Assembly (NCBI GenBank): GCA_020881915.1
Contig: JAJFPB010000004.1
Span: forward strand, 4,402,001-4,466,000
Direction of reading: 5' to 3'
Origin: Paramyrothecium sp. XJ0827
Lineage: Eukaryota; Ascomycota; Sordariomycetes; Hypocreales; Stachybotryaceae
Length of the DNA stretch: 64,000 bases
Below the pieces are notes generated by a model. The model saw only the letters and a program-made list of their open reading frames with translations, did not search any database and had not been told where the DNA came from. The position numbers and the translations under genes are program-made. Within the stretch, counting starts at the first letter, position 1, and each line of letters opens with the position of its first letter. Shown here piece after piece: positions 53,106 to 64,000 of this stretch.

Positions 53106-54491
53106 ATGATTGTGAGGGACCTGCAGCGCCTGGTACTTTTCATCGGTCTATTACTACTGCTGCTGTACCTTTACTTGGGCGCACAGGACAATCGTGTAAA
53201 GCTTAAAGATGTCGCGAATCAGGATCAGCTCGGCGTTCAAAAAGCACCGCTAGATACTGAGAAGCAACATGATCCCCCTGCTCAAAACAATGGTTGGGAC
53301 CCAGAGGCTCCGCCGCAACAAGACGGGGAGAAGCACGACGAGAGTGTCAAGGATGGGCTCCCGCCAACGGAGACAGAACAAGTCAAAGGAGAATTAGAAC
53401 CTCACCATGAACTATTTTCTCAATCTACTTTCGATAAAAAGTTCTTCAGCGTCGACTTTGGCGCCATCTCGTGCCGCAATCCCAACATCATCCCCCATCC
53501 CACGCTTGACGAAACATGGCTTGTTGTAGCACAGCAGGTAGAGGACCCAGAGAAGCCAACGTTTGAGAAGAAGGAGCTTTCATGTAACGCAGTCTTCAGA
53601 GACGGCGCTTTGCGCTGTGTCGCCGTGCCATCAGCTATTCCCGTTGCGGCGACCCCAGGTGGACGGTGTGAGGGTGATCTTGCCGTGCTGAATTTGCAAT
53701 CTGGGCCCCACGATGCACGCGCTTTCTGGGGACCGCAACAGCCGTACATCGTCTATGGCTCAAACTCTCTCCTGACCTGCCTGGGCCAATTCACTCAGGA
53801 CCTTCGTGAGCTTGTGGGTGATTGGAAGGATGAGAACCCGACGAGCTACTTCCACAAAGCCACGGAGCTGCAGAGGCCACCACCCATAAGTCCTCTCGAG
53901 AAGAACTGGTTTTACTTCTGGGACAACTCAAATCAAACACACGTACACTATGACGTTGTTCCCAAGCGCGTGTTTGCCAAAGTCAACGCAGATGGCACCC
54001 CGGGTCCTGACTTGGCTCCTGAGGCTCAAGCATCGGATGAGCAGTGCCTGTCCAAGCATCTGCCGCATGTTACGCCAGAGTACCAGTCTATCCATCAAGC
54101 AACGAACTCGCTGCTCATCACACTATGCGAACGCAGCGAATCGTGTGTGCCAGACCGCGAAAACACAGTCGTCTTCACAATTTTTCAGCAGAAGACTTAT
54201 CGGAACTATCACGCCGTCTATGAGCCGTACGTGTTGGCCTTCCGGCAGCACGCCCCGTTCGAGGCCTACGGCATCTCGCGCCAGCCCCTTCTGATCCACG
54301 GAAGGGGGCAGATGCCAGACGGCACTCCGGAAATGTTCTACGTCACGTCGATGAGCTGGAAGAACCGTGGGCAGCAATATCACGGCTACTTGGACGATAC
54401 TATTTTCCTCGCCTTTGGCATCGAGGACAAGAAGATGGGAGCAATAGATGTTCTAGCGAAAGATCTTTTCGTCGATTTGGAGCGATGCTAA
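53106..54491 (+). CDS. Type II membrane secretory-pathway protein, possible beta-propeller fold
   Basis: Not a family I can name. An intronless 461-aa protein from ATG 53106 (MIVRDLQRLVLFIG); a GTG five codons upstream was rejected. A hydrophobic span (LVLFIGLLLLLLYLYLG) near residues 9-25 anchors it, then about 85 charged, Pro/Glu/Gln-rich residues form a stem, then a lumenal globular domain. That has SVDFGAISCRNPNIIPHPTL, GRCEGDLAVLNL, DARAFWGPQQPYIVYGS and KNWFYFWDNSNQTHVHYDV. Repeats of short beta-rich blocks with Asn-Pro and Asp-Arg turns recall five-bladed propeller proteins such as glycan hydrolases or transferases. One potential glycosylation site, NQT, is visible. Lies 0.9 kb after the acyltransferase, same strand. 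Inference: a glycan-modifying or glycan-binding partner. Confidence 0.72.
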   Translation: MIVRDLQRLVLFIGLLLLLLYLYLGAQDNRVKLKDVANQDQLGVQKAPLDTEKQHDPPAQNNGWDPEAPPQQDGEKHDESVKDGLPPTETEQVKGELEPHHELFSQSTFDKKFFSVDFGAISCRNPNIIPHPTLDETWLVVAQQVEDPEKPTFEKKELSCNAVFRDGALRCVAVPSAIPVAATPGGRCEGDLAVLNLQSGPHDARAFWGPQQPYIVYGSNSLLTCLGQFTQDLRELVGDWKDENPTSYFHKATELQRPPPISPLEKNWFYFWDNSNQTHVHYDVVPKRVFAKVNADGTPGPDLAPEAQASDEQCLSKHLPHVTPEYQSIHQATNSLLITLCERSESCVPDRENTVVFTIFQQKTYRNYHAVYEPYVLAFRQHAPFEAYGISRQPLLIHGRGQMPDGTPEMFYVTSMSWKNRGQQYHGYLDDTIFLAFGIEDKKMGAIDVLAKDLFVDLERC

Positions 54492-55051
54492 TAGATTCCG
54501 GGGTTTATTATATTAGATATATACTTGCATCTCGATGCTGATAGATTCGGATCTACGATAATTTTAGATTGACCCTTTCAACACGCTTTGGGTGCAAGTT
54601 TTCCTATGAAACCGACCTCTTGGTGGCTATTTGGAAGTGTCTGAAAGATGACTCTGGCCAGGGTTAAATACTGACCGCTATTCAGGTTCTTTGAGGCACG
54701 ACTTGTTAAGCGAACACCATCTTCAGCACCTTGTTTCCACTTCCCATTTGGCTAAGGAGGCCAGATAATTTTTCAATTTCTTTTGTCCTTTGTTCTTGGA
54801 ATCTTATCTTTACAATGACTGCCTGTCCTGAGGGATGCTGCAAATATGTTTTTTATGAAATTTATGCATTCCTTCCGGGTAAGACGGCAAGCTGAGTAAT
54901 ATCACATCTTGGGTTTCCGGGGTTACTTCACGGCATCCTATAGCAGAATCTACTCTATACTATCATTGATAACTTCCTCAACTTCATCCTTCAGCTCTGC
55001 TATCACATTGGGCTGTCATACGAACCAAACTACCGACCTGGCGGATTATCA
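54492..55051. other. Intergenic, no gene seen
   Basis: About 560 bp with A/T-rich sequence at 54500-54580, probably the 3' end of the preceding gene, and the next promoter. Confidence 0.4.
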
Positions 55052-55450
55052 ATGACCACACACTCCCCCATCCCCGCTTACGTCCTTGGGACGGCCTGTT
55101 TGGGCCGTGGGATCATGGCATTGATCTCTCCGCAAAAAGAATACGGCCACGTTGGTCTTCCTCTTGAGCCGGCAGCGGAACAGAAATCTCTCCAGAACCC
55201 AGGTCATGCGTCGCCGCTCATGTACTTCAAAGGGATTAGAGAGATTTCCTACGGAACAATCATGGTGGCACTGCAGTTTCGGGGACTCGAAGATGCGCTC
55301 ACAACTATCGCGGCAATTCTTTCAGTCGTAAGGCTTGGCGATGGTCTGGTCGTCTGGTTACACGGAGGAAAGGATCTGAGATATAGGGCATGGGGGCACT
55401 GGATCACGGGTGTTGGTTTTGCCGGCTGGGTGGCTTGGCGGTTGCGGTAG
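55052..55450 (+). CDS. DUF4267-type small membrane protein
   Basis: A 132-aa intronless protein with an ATG start in AATGACC. Four hydrophobic spans with the family pattern: IPAYVLGTACLGRGIMALISP, then YFKGIREISYG, IAAILSVVRLGDGLVVWLHGG and WGHWITGVGFAGWVAWRL. The FKGIREISYG block and the G-x2-D between spans mark DUF4267. Function is unknown; members occur singly across Pezizomycotina, often near enzymes of secondary metabolism, which is not the case here. Confidence 0.8.
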   Translation: MTTHSPIPAYVLGTACLGRGIMALISPQKEYGHVGLPLEPAAEQKSLQNPGHASPLMYFKGIREISYGTIMVALQFRGLEDALTTIAAILSVVRLGDGLVVWLHGGKDLRYRAWGHWITGVGFAGWVAWRLR

Positions 55451-57425
55451 GCGTAGTTTCTTTGCACTTTCTTCTAGCTAATCTGTTAAATTGAATGTGC
55501 CTCTCGTCTCCCCAAAGATTGAAGAATAGTTGAAAACAAATCACTCACAATTCCTGGCTGATCACGGCAGTCTGGTGATATGACTCACGACTGTCTGAAG
55601 CTCGGCTTGTGCTGTGTCACAACCCACCCCAGGCACATCCAAGTCCTTCTATCAATCTCCAACAGGGAATGCTCATTCGTACGTTACGGAGGGCAACTAA
55701 ATCAGGGACGAACTCGTGAAATTCCAGGCTTTCTCTCCTTGTTGCAGCTACTTCTGTTTACGTTAATACCCAATGTGCGCCCTTTTACATGAGTTCCTCA
55801 GCCTACGAGCATGGACCTATCGACTATAATTGGTGCCGTACGGCAACTCGCCGAAGCTTGGGCCATGAAGGGAGGTTGATCTAGTCTTGAGGCTTCTCGC
55901 GGTCAGCACGGAGTTTGGTGTTGGTTCGAGTTGACTATCAAAGACATGCGCGTTGCTATGTTCGGACTGCATCAGATCATTTGTATTTGACTATTTTCCT
56001 CAGTCCAAAAACACATTTGTCTCATGTTTACCACACACTACTGAACAATTGCATCGAGCACTATACGATCTTCATGAAGAGGGAGTGGTGAGGGTCAATG
56101 GGAAAGGTCATTTACGTCTCACGGCTTGCACTCGGTTGAATAACAATTATGATGAATGGTAAAGAGAATACTAAATTGAGATGAAACTAAACACAGAATT
56201 ATGTAAAACACGAAGAAGGCGGGAAGATGATGTTCAACTTTCCTGCTAGATTATTTTATCCACTTAAGCTTTTCCTTTCAAAGTTCTGTGGTTTACATTA
56301 GGAACTGCTTAGAGGACGGATGTCTTTCAAGTCTGGATACGGGGTATGCGGTCCGGCCTCCAGTCGTGTGCCACAAATCCGATTTCAGTCGGCAGATTAC
56401 TCGTTCTTGTGCCACAGTCGACAGTGCCTCGCAATTGCGAGAACCTTTTGCTGCCATCATGAGTATCGAGCTGTAGATGAACCTGTCCGAGTGGCGCAGG
56501 AGGCTGGACAAACGGCCCGGGCTCTTCTTCCTTTGCTTGATACTGAAAGCAGCATAACTCCTGCAGAGCAATATGCTCGGTGGCTCTTCGGACGCAGAGG
56601 CAACGGGCCTCGCTGTATTGTATGGTTCGGAAGGTTGCGAATATGGACCAACCGCTCCGAGGCTAGGCATCCACGCCAACTTATCGCCGAAACATCCACC
56701 GCAACCAACTCGCGATTTGTACCGGACTCCGCCTTCCTTGACGCAGGTAATTAAACATGATAAAATGACTCGAATGCTCTCTGGTCGTCGCGATCCAGAA
56801 AACCGTGGTTCCCGGGGTGTTTATCTCGAGTGCCGCCCCGGTCTGATTGGCGCGAATGGGGTCGGCGGACAGGGTTGGCCCATCCCCACGGAGAGTGACT
56901 GTCCGCAATTGCCAACAACACGTCTGGTTCACCCCGATTCCCACTATTTCGGTAGCGAAAGCGCCTTTCCACAAGCCCGCTCCACAGCCTGCCCATGCTA
57001 TGCGGCTTCTGGATCGGCGCCGTACCTCCATTGGACGTTCCGGGACAGCGAATCCATGGCGAATTACGGGGAATCTGCTCACGTTACTCTTCCAAGCTCT
57101 ACTATCGTGGGGCTTTGGGGACGAGCAGCCTGGGTTGGCAATGGGGGAAAGGAATCGCTTCTGCCGCTGCTCACGCATGACCGGCTCGTGATGCCGGCTG
57201 CTTGGCTTCCGGCTTCCCTTGGGACTGTGTGGCTCGCGGAACGACCAAGGAAGAGGGCAGTCACGACAAGGGAGCAGGCACATATAAATAGGGGTTTGTG
57301 ACCAGACACATTTGCGAGGGATCGACAGGCACATAAGGCTATTGCCAAGCGATACACTATCTGAAGAGTCGTATCAGATCTGCACACTCCCTTGCAATCG
57401 CCTTCACATCCGTGCCAAGATCGCC
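55451..57425. promoter_or_regulatory. Long upstream region of the endoglucanase gene
   Basis: About 2 kb between DUF4267 and the GH5 gene. Frames on both strands at 56573-57334 are open for up to 242 codons but have no motif and cross-match neither strand as coding; judged chance. It includes possible CreA-type sites (SYGGRG: CCGGGG at 56812 and GTGGGG at 57107), which fit carbon repression of a cellulase but are short and expected by chance. Confidence 0.5.
57283..57290 (+). promoter_or_regulatory. TATA box of the endoglucanase gene
   Basis: TATAAATA, 136 bases before the start ATG at 57426, in a position typical for a strong, regulated fungal promoter with a leader of about 100 bases. Confidence 0.65.
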
Positions 57426-58719
57426 ATGAAGACCGCATCCCTCCTTGGCGTCTTCGCCAGCGGCGCCTTGGCTGCCGTCGGGCCCTGGGGCCAGTGCGGC
57501 GGCCAGAACTGGAGCGGCGAGACGACGTGCGTCAGCGGCTACACATGCACCTTCAGCAACCAGTGGTACAGCCAGTGTCTGCCCGGCAATGGCCCGCCGG
57601 CTCCCACGTCCACGACGTTGAGGACGTCGACGACGACGACCCAGCGGTCGACTACCCAGCAGCCGTCGTCGACCAGCTCGACCAGCAAGTCGGCTGGCCC
57701 CACGTCCACCGCGGTGCCGGGCAAGTTCAAGTGGTTTGGAGTTGACGAGAGCGTCGCCGAGTTTGCCTATGATGCCTATCCCGGAACCTGGGGCAAGCAC
57801 TTCCGCTTCCCCGACAACAACGCGGTCCAGGTGAGTGGCAATTCCTTGTGTAGAGCCTCTCGTAGGAGGGAGGCTTGTGTTGTATGAAGCGTTGTTGCTA
57901 ACTTATGTGTAGACTCTCATCAACGAGGGCTTCAACACCTTCCGCATCCCCTTCCTGATGGAGCGCATGGCCGTCAACTCGCTCAGCGACCGCTTCGACC
58001 AGCGGTACCTGTCCAACCTGACGGAGACGGTCAACTACATCACGTCGCGCGGCAAGTACGCCGTGCTGGACCCGCACAACTACGGCCGCTACAAGGGCAG
58101 CGTCATCACGGACATGGCGGCCTTCAAGACCTTCTTCACCAACCTGGCCACCGCGTTCCGGAACAACGAGTACGTCATCTTCGACACCAACAACGAGTAC
58201 CACACGATGGACCAGTCCGTCGTCTTCGACCTCAACCAGGCCGCCATCGACGCCATCCGCGGCGCCGGCGCGACCCGCCAGTGGATCCTCGTCGAGGGCA
58301 ACTTCTGGTCCGGCGCGTGGCACTGGGTCGAGTACAACGACAACCTCAAGAACCTGCGCGACCCGGAGAACAAGCTCGTCTACCAGATGCACCAGTACCT
58401 CGACTCGGACGGCTCCGGCACCAACGCCCAGTGCGTCAGCCGCACCATCGGCGCCGAGCGCCTGGCCACCGCGACCAAGTGGCTGCGCGACAACGGCAAG
58501 CTCGGCCTCCTGGGCGAGTACGCCGGCGGCCCCAACGACGTCTGCAAGGCCGCCATCACCGGCCTGCTCGACCACCTCAAGGAGAACAGCGACGTCTGGA
58601 CCGGCGCGCTGTGGTGGGCCGCCGGCCCCTGGTGGGGCGACTACATGTACAGCTTCGAGCCGCCCTCGGGCACTGCCTACTTGTACTACGACTCGCTGCT
58701 GCGCAAGTACGTCCCATGA
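57426..58719 (+). CDS. Secreted endo-beta-1,4-glucanase, CBM1 plus GH5
   Basis: Cuts cellulose chains internally. Exons 57426-57830 and 57913-58719 (82-nt intron, GTGAGT donor, GCTAAC branch, TGTAG end) give 403 aa. Signal peptide [16 protein letters not shown], then a CBM1 cellulose-binding module ([17 protein letters not shown] to YSQCLPG), a Thr/Ser/Pro linker of about 45 residues, then GH5 subfamily 5-like catalytic domain: [34 protein letters not shown], the acid/base in [10 protein letters not shown] and the nucleophile Glu in [12 protein letters not shown]. The AVDPH and NE motifs are intact. Length and layout match Trichoderma EGII/Cel5A-type enzymes. A long antisense frame across this gene is a GC-bias shadow. 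Confidence 0.96.
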
Positions 58720-59061
58720 GGTGGTCGTGAGAGTTGACGGTGGTGATGAGGATGGCGGCTGGTGTGGAACTGATGCGCGGTCACTGTACATACCTGGCAT
58801 TCTTCTGTTACATATTTTCGCCCTGCATAAAAGAAGGAGAGGACACCCATCATATAGTATATAAAACTAATGGGCCGATTCGGTTATAATTGCCCTTCAA
58901 TCAGGCCATGTGCCTTTTGAAGTGATGGCCCAATCCTCGTAACAACTTTTAACTCCAGATCCTCTCTTTTAGCCAGAAGTTCATGTACCTAGCATTCCCT
59001 AGCTATCCTTAGCTATTCAGTCCAGTTCTATAAATCCAAATTTTACCCTGCTTCGCCTGAT
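58720..59061. other. Convergent 3' intergenic region
   Basis: About 340 bp between convergent stops. Nothing beyond likely 3' UTRs. Confidence 0.4.
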
Positions 59062-60405
<1,344 letters not shown>

Positions 60406-61583
60406 TGTGAAAGCGGGTGTATTCTGTACTCGAGCTCGAGGTCAGCGATGGGTACGTGGTGATGATTTTTTGGTGTTGTTGTTTGGAGAGAGAAGAACAG
60501 ACAGGTAGGCCAAGCCAAGGTGGGAGAGGTACGGTCAGGGAAGGCGGTGTATTTGGCGGGGTGAAAGTGGTGGGTACAATCAACACGAATCACTCAATTG
60601 AGCTGCAATCGGGACAATGGCAAAGAAATAAACTGACAGTGGAAGACCTGATGATTTCTGTGATGGCACAAGGATTTTTATAGAACTCGTTGCTTGAATC
60701 TGCGCGGCGCGAAAAGCAATTCCCGGCGGAGGTTGAGTCACTTTTGCGCCTGCAATTGCTTGGCCACCCCAGAAATTCGGGTGCGTTTGCTCCGATTCCG
60801 CTACGTTGGAAAATTTGCCCCGCCGTGGGGTTCCTGGTTTGTGTCATACCTTATCTTGCTGATGTAATTTTTGCTGCCATCCTACCCTAGATGTACATGG
60901 TGAGGTACGGCCCGGCTTGCTGAGGAGCAATCTGGAGGTATGATGTTCTTATTCATCCATAAAATTCCCATCTCTTTCGGAGCGTGAGACAAGCTCACTT
61001 CTGGAGCTTAGCTGAAGCTCATAACTATATGGTAGGGGAAAGGAGTTTGTTTTGTCACGGTCGACCACCAATATTAGGCTCTACCGTCACTGTTCTGCAA
61101 CACAACTACCGAAAACAGCCGCACGAAAAGATGGACCTAATGGCAACGCTTCACCTCGAGAAAACCATGACAATTTATTCAGTGATAAGGCCACTGAGAA
61201 ACTAGACGCCCGGGTTTCAAGACAGTGATTTTGTACATGAATCAAATTATTGCCCTTCGAAGGAAAACTGCAGATAGGCTGCCCCTGTCTAAGAATGACC
61301 CACGAGCTACCAATAGCTAGCGGGCCAGTATCTATTTTAGGCACTGCGTGGCACGGAATGGTATCCTGGCCGATTCTTGACTGACGTACTCGCATTTCCG
61401 GACTTCTCGACGTCACATCGGCATGTCCATTCTTTCTCTGCATGAGTCCATGCATGCAAGTCCATCGAACGAATCAATTGACGCCTCCAGCACCCATCAA
61501 GGTTCTACCACGGCTTCGCTACACGCAACTTTACCTACGGGGCACGGGCCGGTCCCACACCATCGCCAATCGCTTGCGCCATC
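60406..61583. promoter_or_regulatory. Divergent promoter, LYS1 and MFS permease
   Basis: About 1.2 kb between two divergent starts. It must hold both promoters. A TGACTCA at about 60735-60741 (GAGTCA core on the other strand) resembles a Gcn4/CpcA amino-acid-control element, which fits LYS1, about 330 bases from its start. No other gene is visible. Confidence 0.5.
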
Positions 61584-63570
61584 ATGAGGCTCCTCAGCAT
61601 ATTGCGCCGCCCGTTCAGGGTTCCCATTCTATCCAGGCGCAGGAGCGCTTCGGCAAGCTATCAGCCGTTGGTGCAGGAGGAGACGGCGGACGGGAACATG
61701 CGGTCGTCCATGGAGCCCACCGAGCCGGCCGCGTACCGCGACGCCGCCGCCATGATGCTCGCCAAGATGGGCCGGTCCCCGGACGAGGTCATGACCGTCT
61801 CCTCCGCAGACAACGCGCGCGTCCTGCGCCGGATCGACATCGCCTTGCTGCCTCTCATGTTGTCCGTCTACTTCTTGCACGCCCTGGACAAGGCCACGCT
61901 GTCGTACGCGTCCGTCTTCGGCCTCATTGACGACACACGCCTCGAGGGCGACCAGTTCTCCTGGCTCGGCAGCATCGTGTTCCTCGCACAATTGGTCATG
62001 CAGCTGCCCATAGCCCTGGCTCTCGTCAAGCTGCCCATTGGCCGGTTCACCAGCATCATGGTCCTGGGATGGGGCATGACGCTGACGGCCATGACGTGGG
62101 CGCACGAGTTTCGCACGTTGATGGTGGCGCGTTTCTTCCTGGGCGCGTTTGAGGCCAGCGTTGGGCCTAGCTTTGTGGCCATCACGCAGATGTGGTGGAG
62201 GAGAAGGTAGGCGACTGAAGTCTGCGTCGCAGAGAGCCATTGTACTGACTGTTGCTATCAGGGAGCAGACGTTGAGGGTTGGGTCGTGGTACTGCATGAA
62301 TGGCTTGACGTGGGTTGTATGCTCACCCTATCACTTGAACATGGAATTAGGCCTCGACTAACTTTTGTAGTTCGGCAGCCTTATCACGTATGGCCTGGCG
62401 AGCATCAACTCCCAAATGAAGCCGTATCAGGTACGACTTCGACTACGGGTTTTATCTCAATCGCTCACCATAGTTCGCAGATCATCTTTCTCTTCTTCGG
62501 TCTCATCACTGTGGTTGTCGCCACAATCATGTACTACTGGATGCCAGACTCACCCACAGAGGCCAAGTTCCTGAGCAACGAAGACAAGGTCATCGCGATC
62601 CACCGGCTCCGCAGCAACCAAATGGGTGTCATGTCCCGCGAATGGAGGCATGCGCATTTCCTGGAGACGTTGATGGACATCAAGACATGGCTTTGGGTCA
62701 TCATGATTTTCTGCATATCTGTGCCCTCCAACGGCATTGGGACGTTTGGCCCGCTCATCATCAAGTCGTTTGTGTCGGACCCCTTCCAGACCATGTTGTT
62801 CAACGTGCCTGTGGGATTGCTGCATTTGACGACGGTTGCCGTGAGTGCATACGCATCCATGAAGTGGAAGGTGAAGGGACCTGTCATTGCTATTCTTTGC
62901 GTGCCGCCTCTGGTTGGCTTGTCGATCCTATTGCATTTTCCGCACGACGACGAACACAGAGTCGTTCTGCTTAGTGGCTTCTTCTGTCTCTCAACGTTTA
63001 CAGGCATCAGTGAGTGATGAGAATTTCCACATGGGCAGTCAGATGCTAACACAATTAGCACCCCTCATCTACTCGTGGTCATCCCAAAACACTGCCGGCG
63101 ACACAAAGCGAAAATCCACCTCGGCAGCCGTGTTCATCGGCGCGTCCGCTGGGAATGTCATTGGCCCTTTACTGTTCCGCCCGGATGAGGCGCCAGGATA
63201 CACGCGAGGGCTACGCGCCAACATGGCCTTCTTCTCCCTCGTTATTCTACTGGTCGCCGTTACCACTCTCTATCTTAAGTGGCTCAACCGACGGCACAGC
63301 ATGCGCCGAGCCGCGATGGGGAAGAAAGCGGTCATTGTAGACTTGAGTCTCGAGACGGCTGAGGAGGTCGAGCGCATGGAAGGGTTAGAGAGGTCCATAC
63401 GAGACGTGCGACCTTTGCCAAATGCAAGCGGCGATGAGGGCAGGACTTCAGAAGAAGAGGAGCAGCTAGAAGGTGGGGACGTGCCACGTCGACGAGCGGA
63501 CAAGAGGGGTGCCAAGGCATTTGCGGATGTGACGGATCTGGAGAATGAGGATTTCGTGTTTGTATTTTGA
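61584..63570 (+). CDS. MFS permease, anion:cation symporter (Dal5-like) family
   Basis: A 592-aa plasma-membrane transporter of five exons: 61584-62206, 62262-62316, 62371-62430, 62481-63009 and 63059-63570, with introns of 55, 54, 50 and 49 nt, all GT-AG. Joining them restores WWRRR-EQTLRVGSWY, the FGSLITYGL span and PYQ-IIFLFFG. Visible motifs: YFLHALDKATLSYASVFGL in span 1, ARFFLGAFEASVGPSF, SWYCMNGLT, and TPLIYSWSSQNTAGDTKRKS with VFIGASAGNVIGPLLF, the typical allantoate-permease-type end. The long N-terminus (about 85 residues) and the acidic C-terminal tail (SEEEEQLEGGDV) are cytosolic. Substrate unknown. Sharing a promoter region with LYS1 may be accidental. Confidence 0.92.
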
Positions 63571-64000
63571 AAGTGCCTACTCGGCGGGTGCATAGCGAGG
63601 CGTTGGTACGGGTCGGGCCGTCCTTTGTAGACAGCTCCCATCAATTAGAGATGGTTTTGGTTCAGTTGACCGCCGCTCTTCGCGACTGCATGGCTATTTT
63701 TGTGCCCGTCGCAAGTGTCCAGATGTTTTAAACATGCGATCTACAACTTCCTACCAATTGGCTCACATGTCCCAGAGGCAATCGTACAACATGCAGAACC
63801 GCTACCGCCGTCAACTCCAAGGCCATGACGCGTCACGGAACTGGCGGGTGGACTAAGAATATCATGCACTGCACTGGCGTTTCTTGCCGTTGCCACTATG
63901 CGCGCACCGCCACATGTCATGGGGAGTGGCTTCAAGCCGAAGGGGCCAATCATTCAGCAGGAATGGATCCAGGTGTCGCCCGAAAGCGGTAAAGAGCTAC
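63571..64000. other. Right window edge, no gene seen
   Basis: 430 bp after the permease. Only a minus-strand frame of 70 codons with no motif. A gene may begin beyond the edge. Confidence 0.4.

Noticed and set aside
56573..57334. Overlapping open frames of 242 and 217 codons on both strands
   Set aside because: No motif, no homology I recognise, both strands equally open, and the region ends in a TATA box for the endoglucanase.
57898..58800. Minus-strand frame of 300 codons across the GH5 gene
   Set aside because: Antisense shadow of a GC-rich coding exon, Val/Gly/Asp-biased, no motif.

Overview
The window is nuclear DNA of a filamentous ascomycete (Pezizomycotina, most likely a Sordariomycete). 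The support is direct. Genes carry short spliceosomal introns of about 49-113 nt with GTRNGT-type donors, CTAAC/CTGAC branch sites and CAG/TAG ends. Gene types include a Zn2Cys6 regulator, a HET-domain protein, a NACHT NLR-like protein, a CBM1-GH5 endoglucanase and Dal5-type permeases. Genes are monocistronic on both strands with no operons. I see no tRNA, rRNA, CRISPR array or intact transposon. Starts were placed at ATG codons and several CDSs were joined by hand across introns, so junctions are predictions from splice signals and reading frame.

Left part (1-14.8 kb), mostly housekeeping: the N-terminal part of an ABCG transporter (cut by the window edge), allantoinase, mitochondrial polyprenyl diphosphate synthase COQ1, the V-ATPase assembly factor VMA12, a small ECO1/ESCO-type zinc-finger protein that lacks the acetyltransferase domain, and a Zn2Cys6 regulator.

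Accessory stretch 1 (15-25 kb): a NACHT NLR-like STAND protein and a HET-domain protein flank about 3 kb that holds two decayed, mutually similar copies of a coding segment. Middle (25-37.4 kb): an EBP-type sterol isomerase, two RBR (RING-IBR-RING) E3 ligase genes in tandem of which the first carries two in-frame TAG codons, a cytochrome P450, an unknown protein and a Dal5-type MFS permease.

Accessory stretch 2 (37.4-48 kb): gene-poor and rich in broken genes. It holds an orphan exon-like ORF, a 5'-truncated PAQR/hemolysin-III gene, a C2H2-ankyrin protein with an apparent one-base frameshift, a frameshifted member of a fungal family of unknown function, and a DUF7580-like gene with in-frame TAA codons.

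Right part (48-64 kb): an Och1-type glycosyltransferase, an acyltransferase-3 membrane protein and a type II secretory-pathway protein lie next to each other and could form a small glycan-modification cluster. They are followed by a DUF4267 protein, a CBM1-GH5 endoglucanase, saccharopine dehydrogenase LYS1 and a second Dal5-type MFS permease. The points most worth following are the three-gene glycan/acyl cluster, the ESCO-type zinc finger without acetyltransferase, the RBR gene with TAG codons at RING2, and the repeated decay of self-recognition-type genes.
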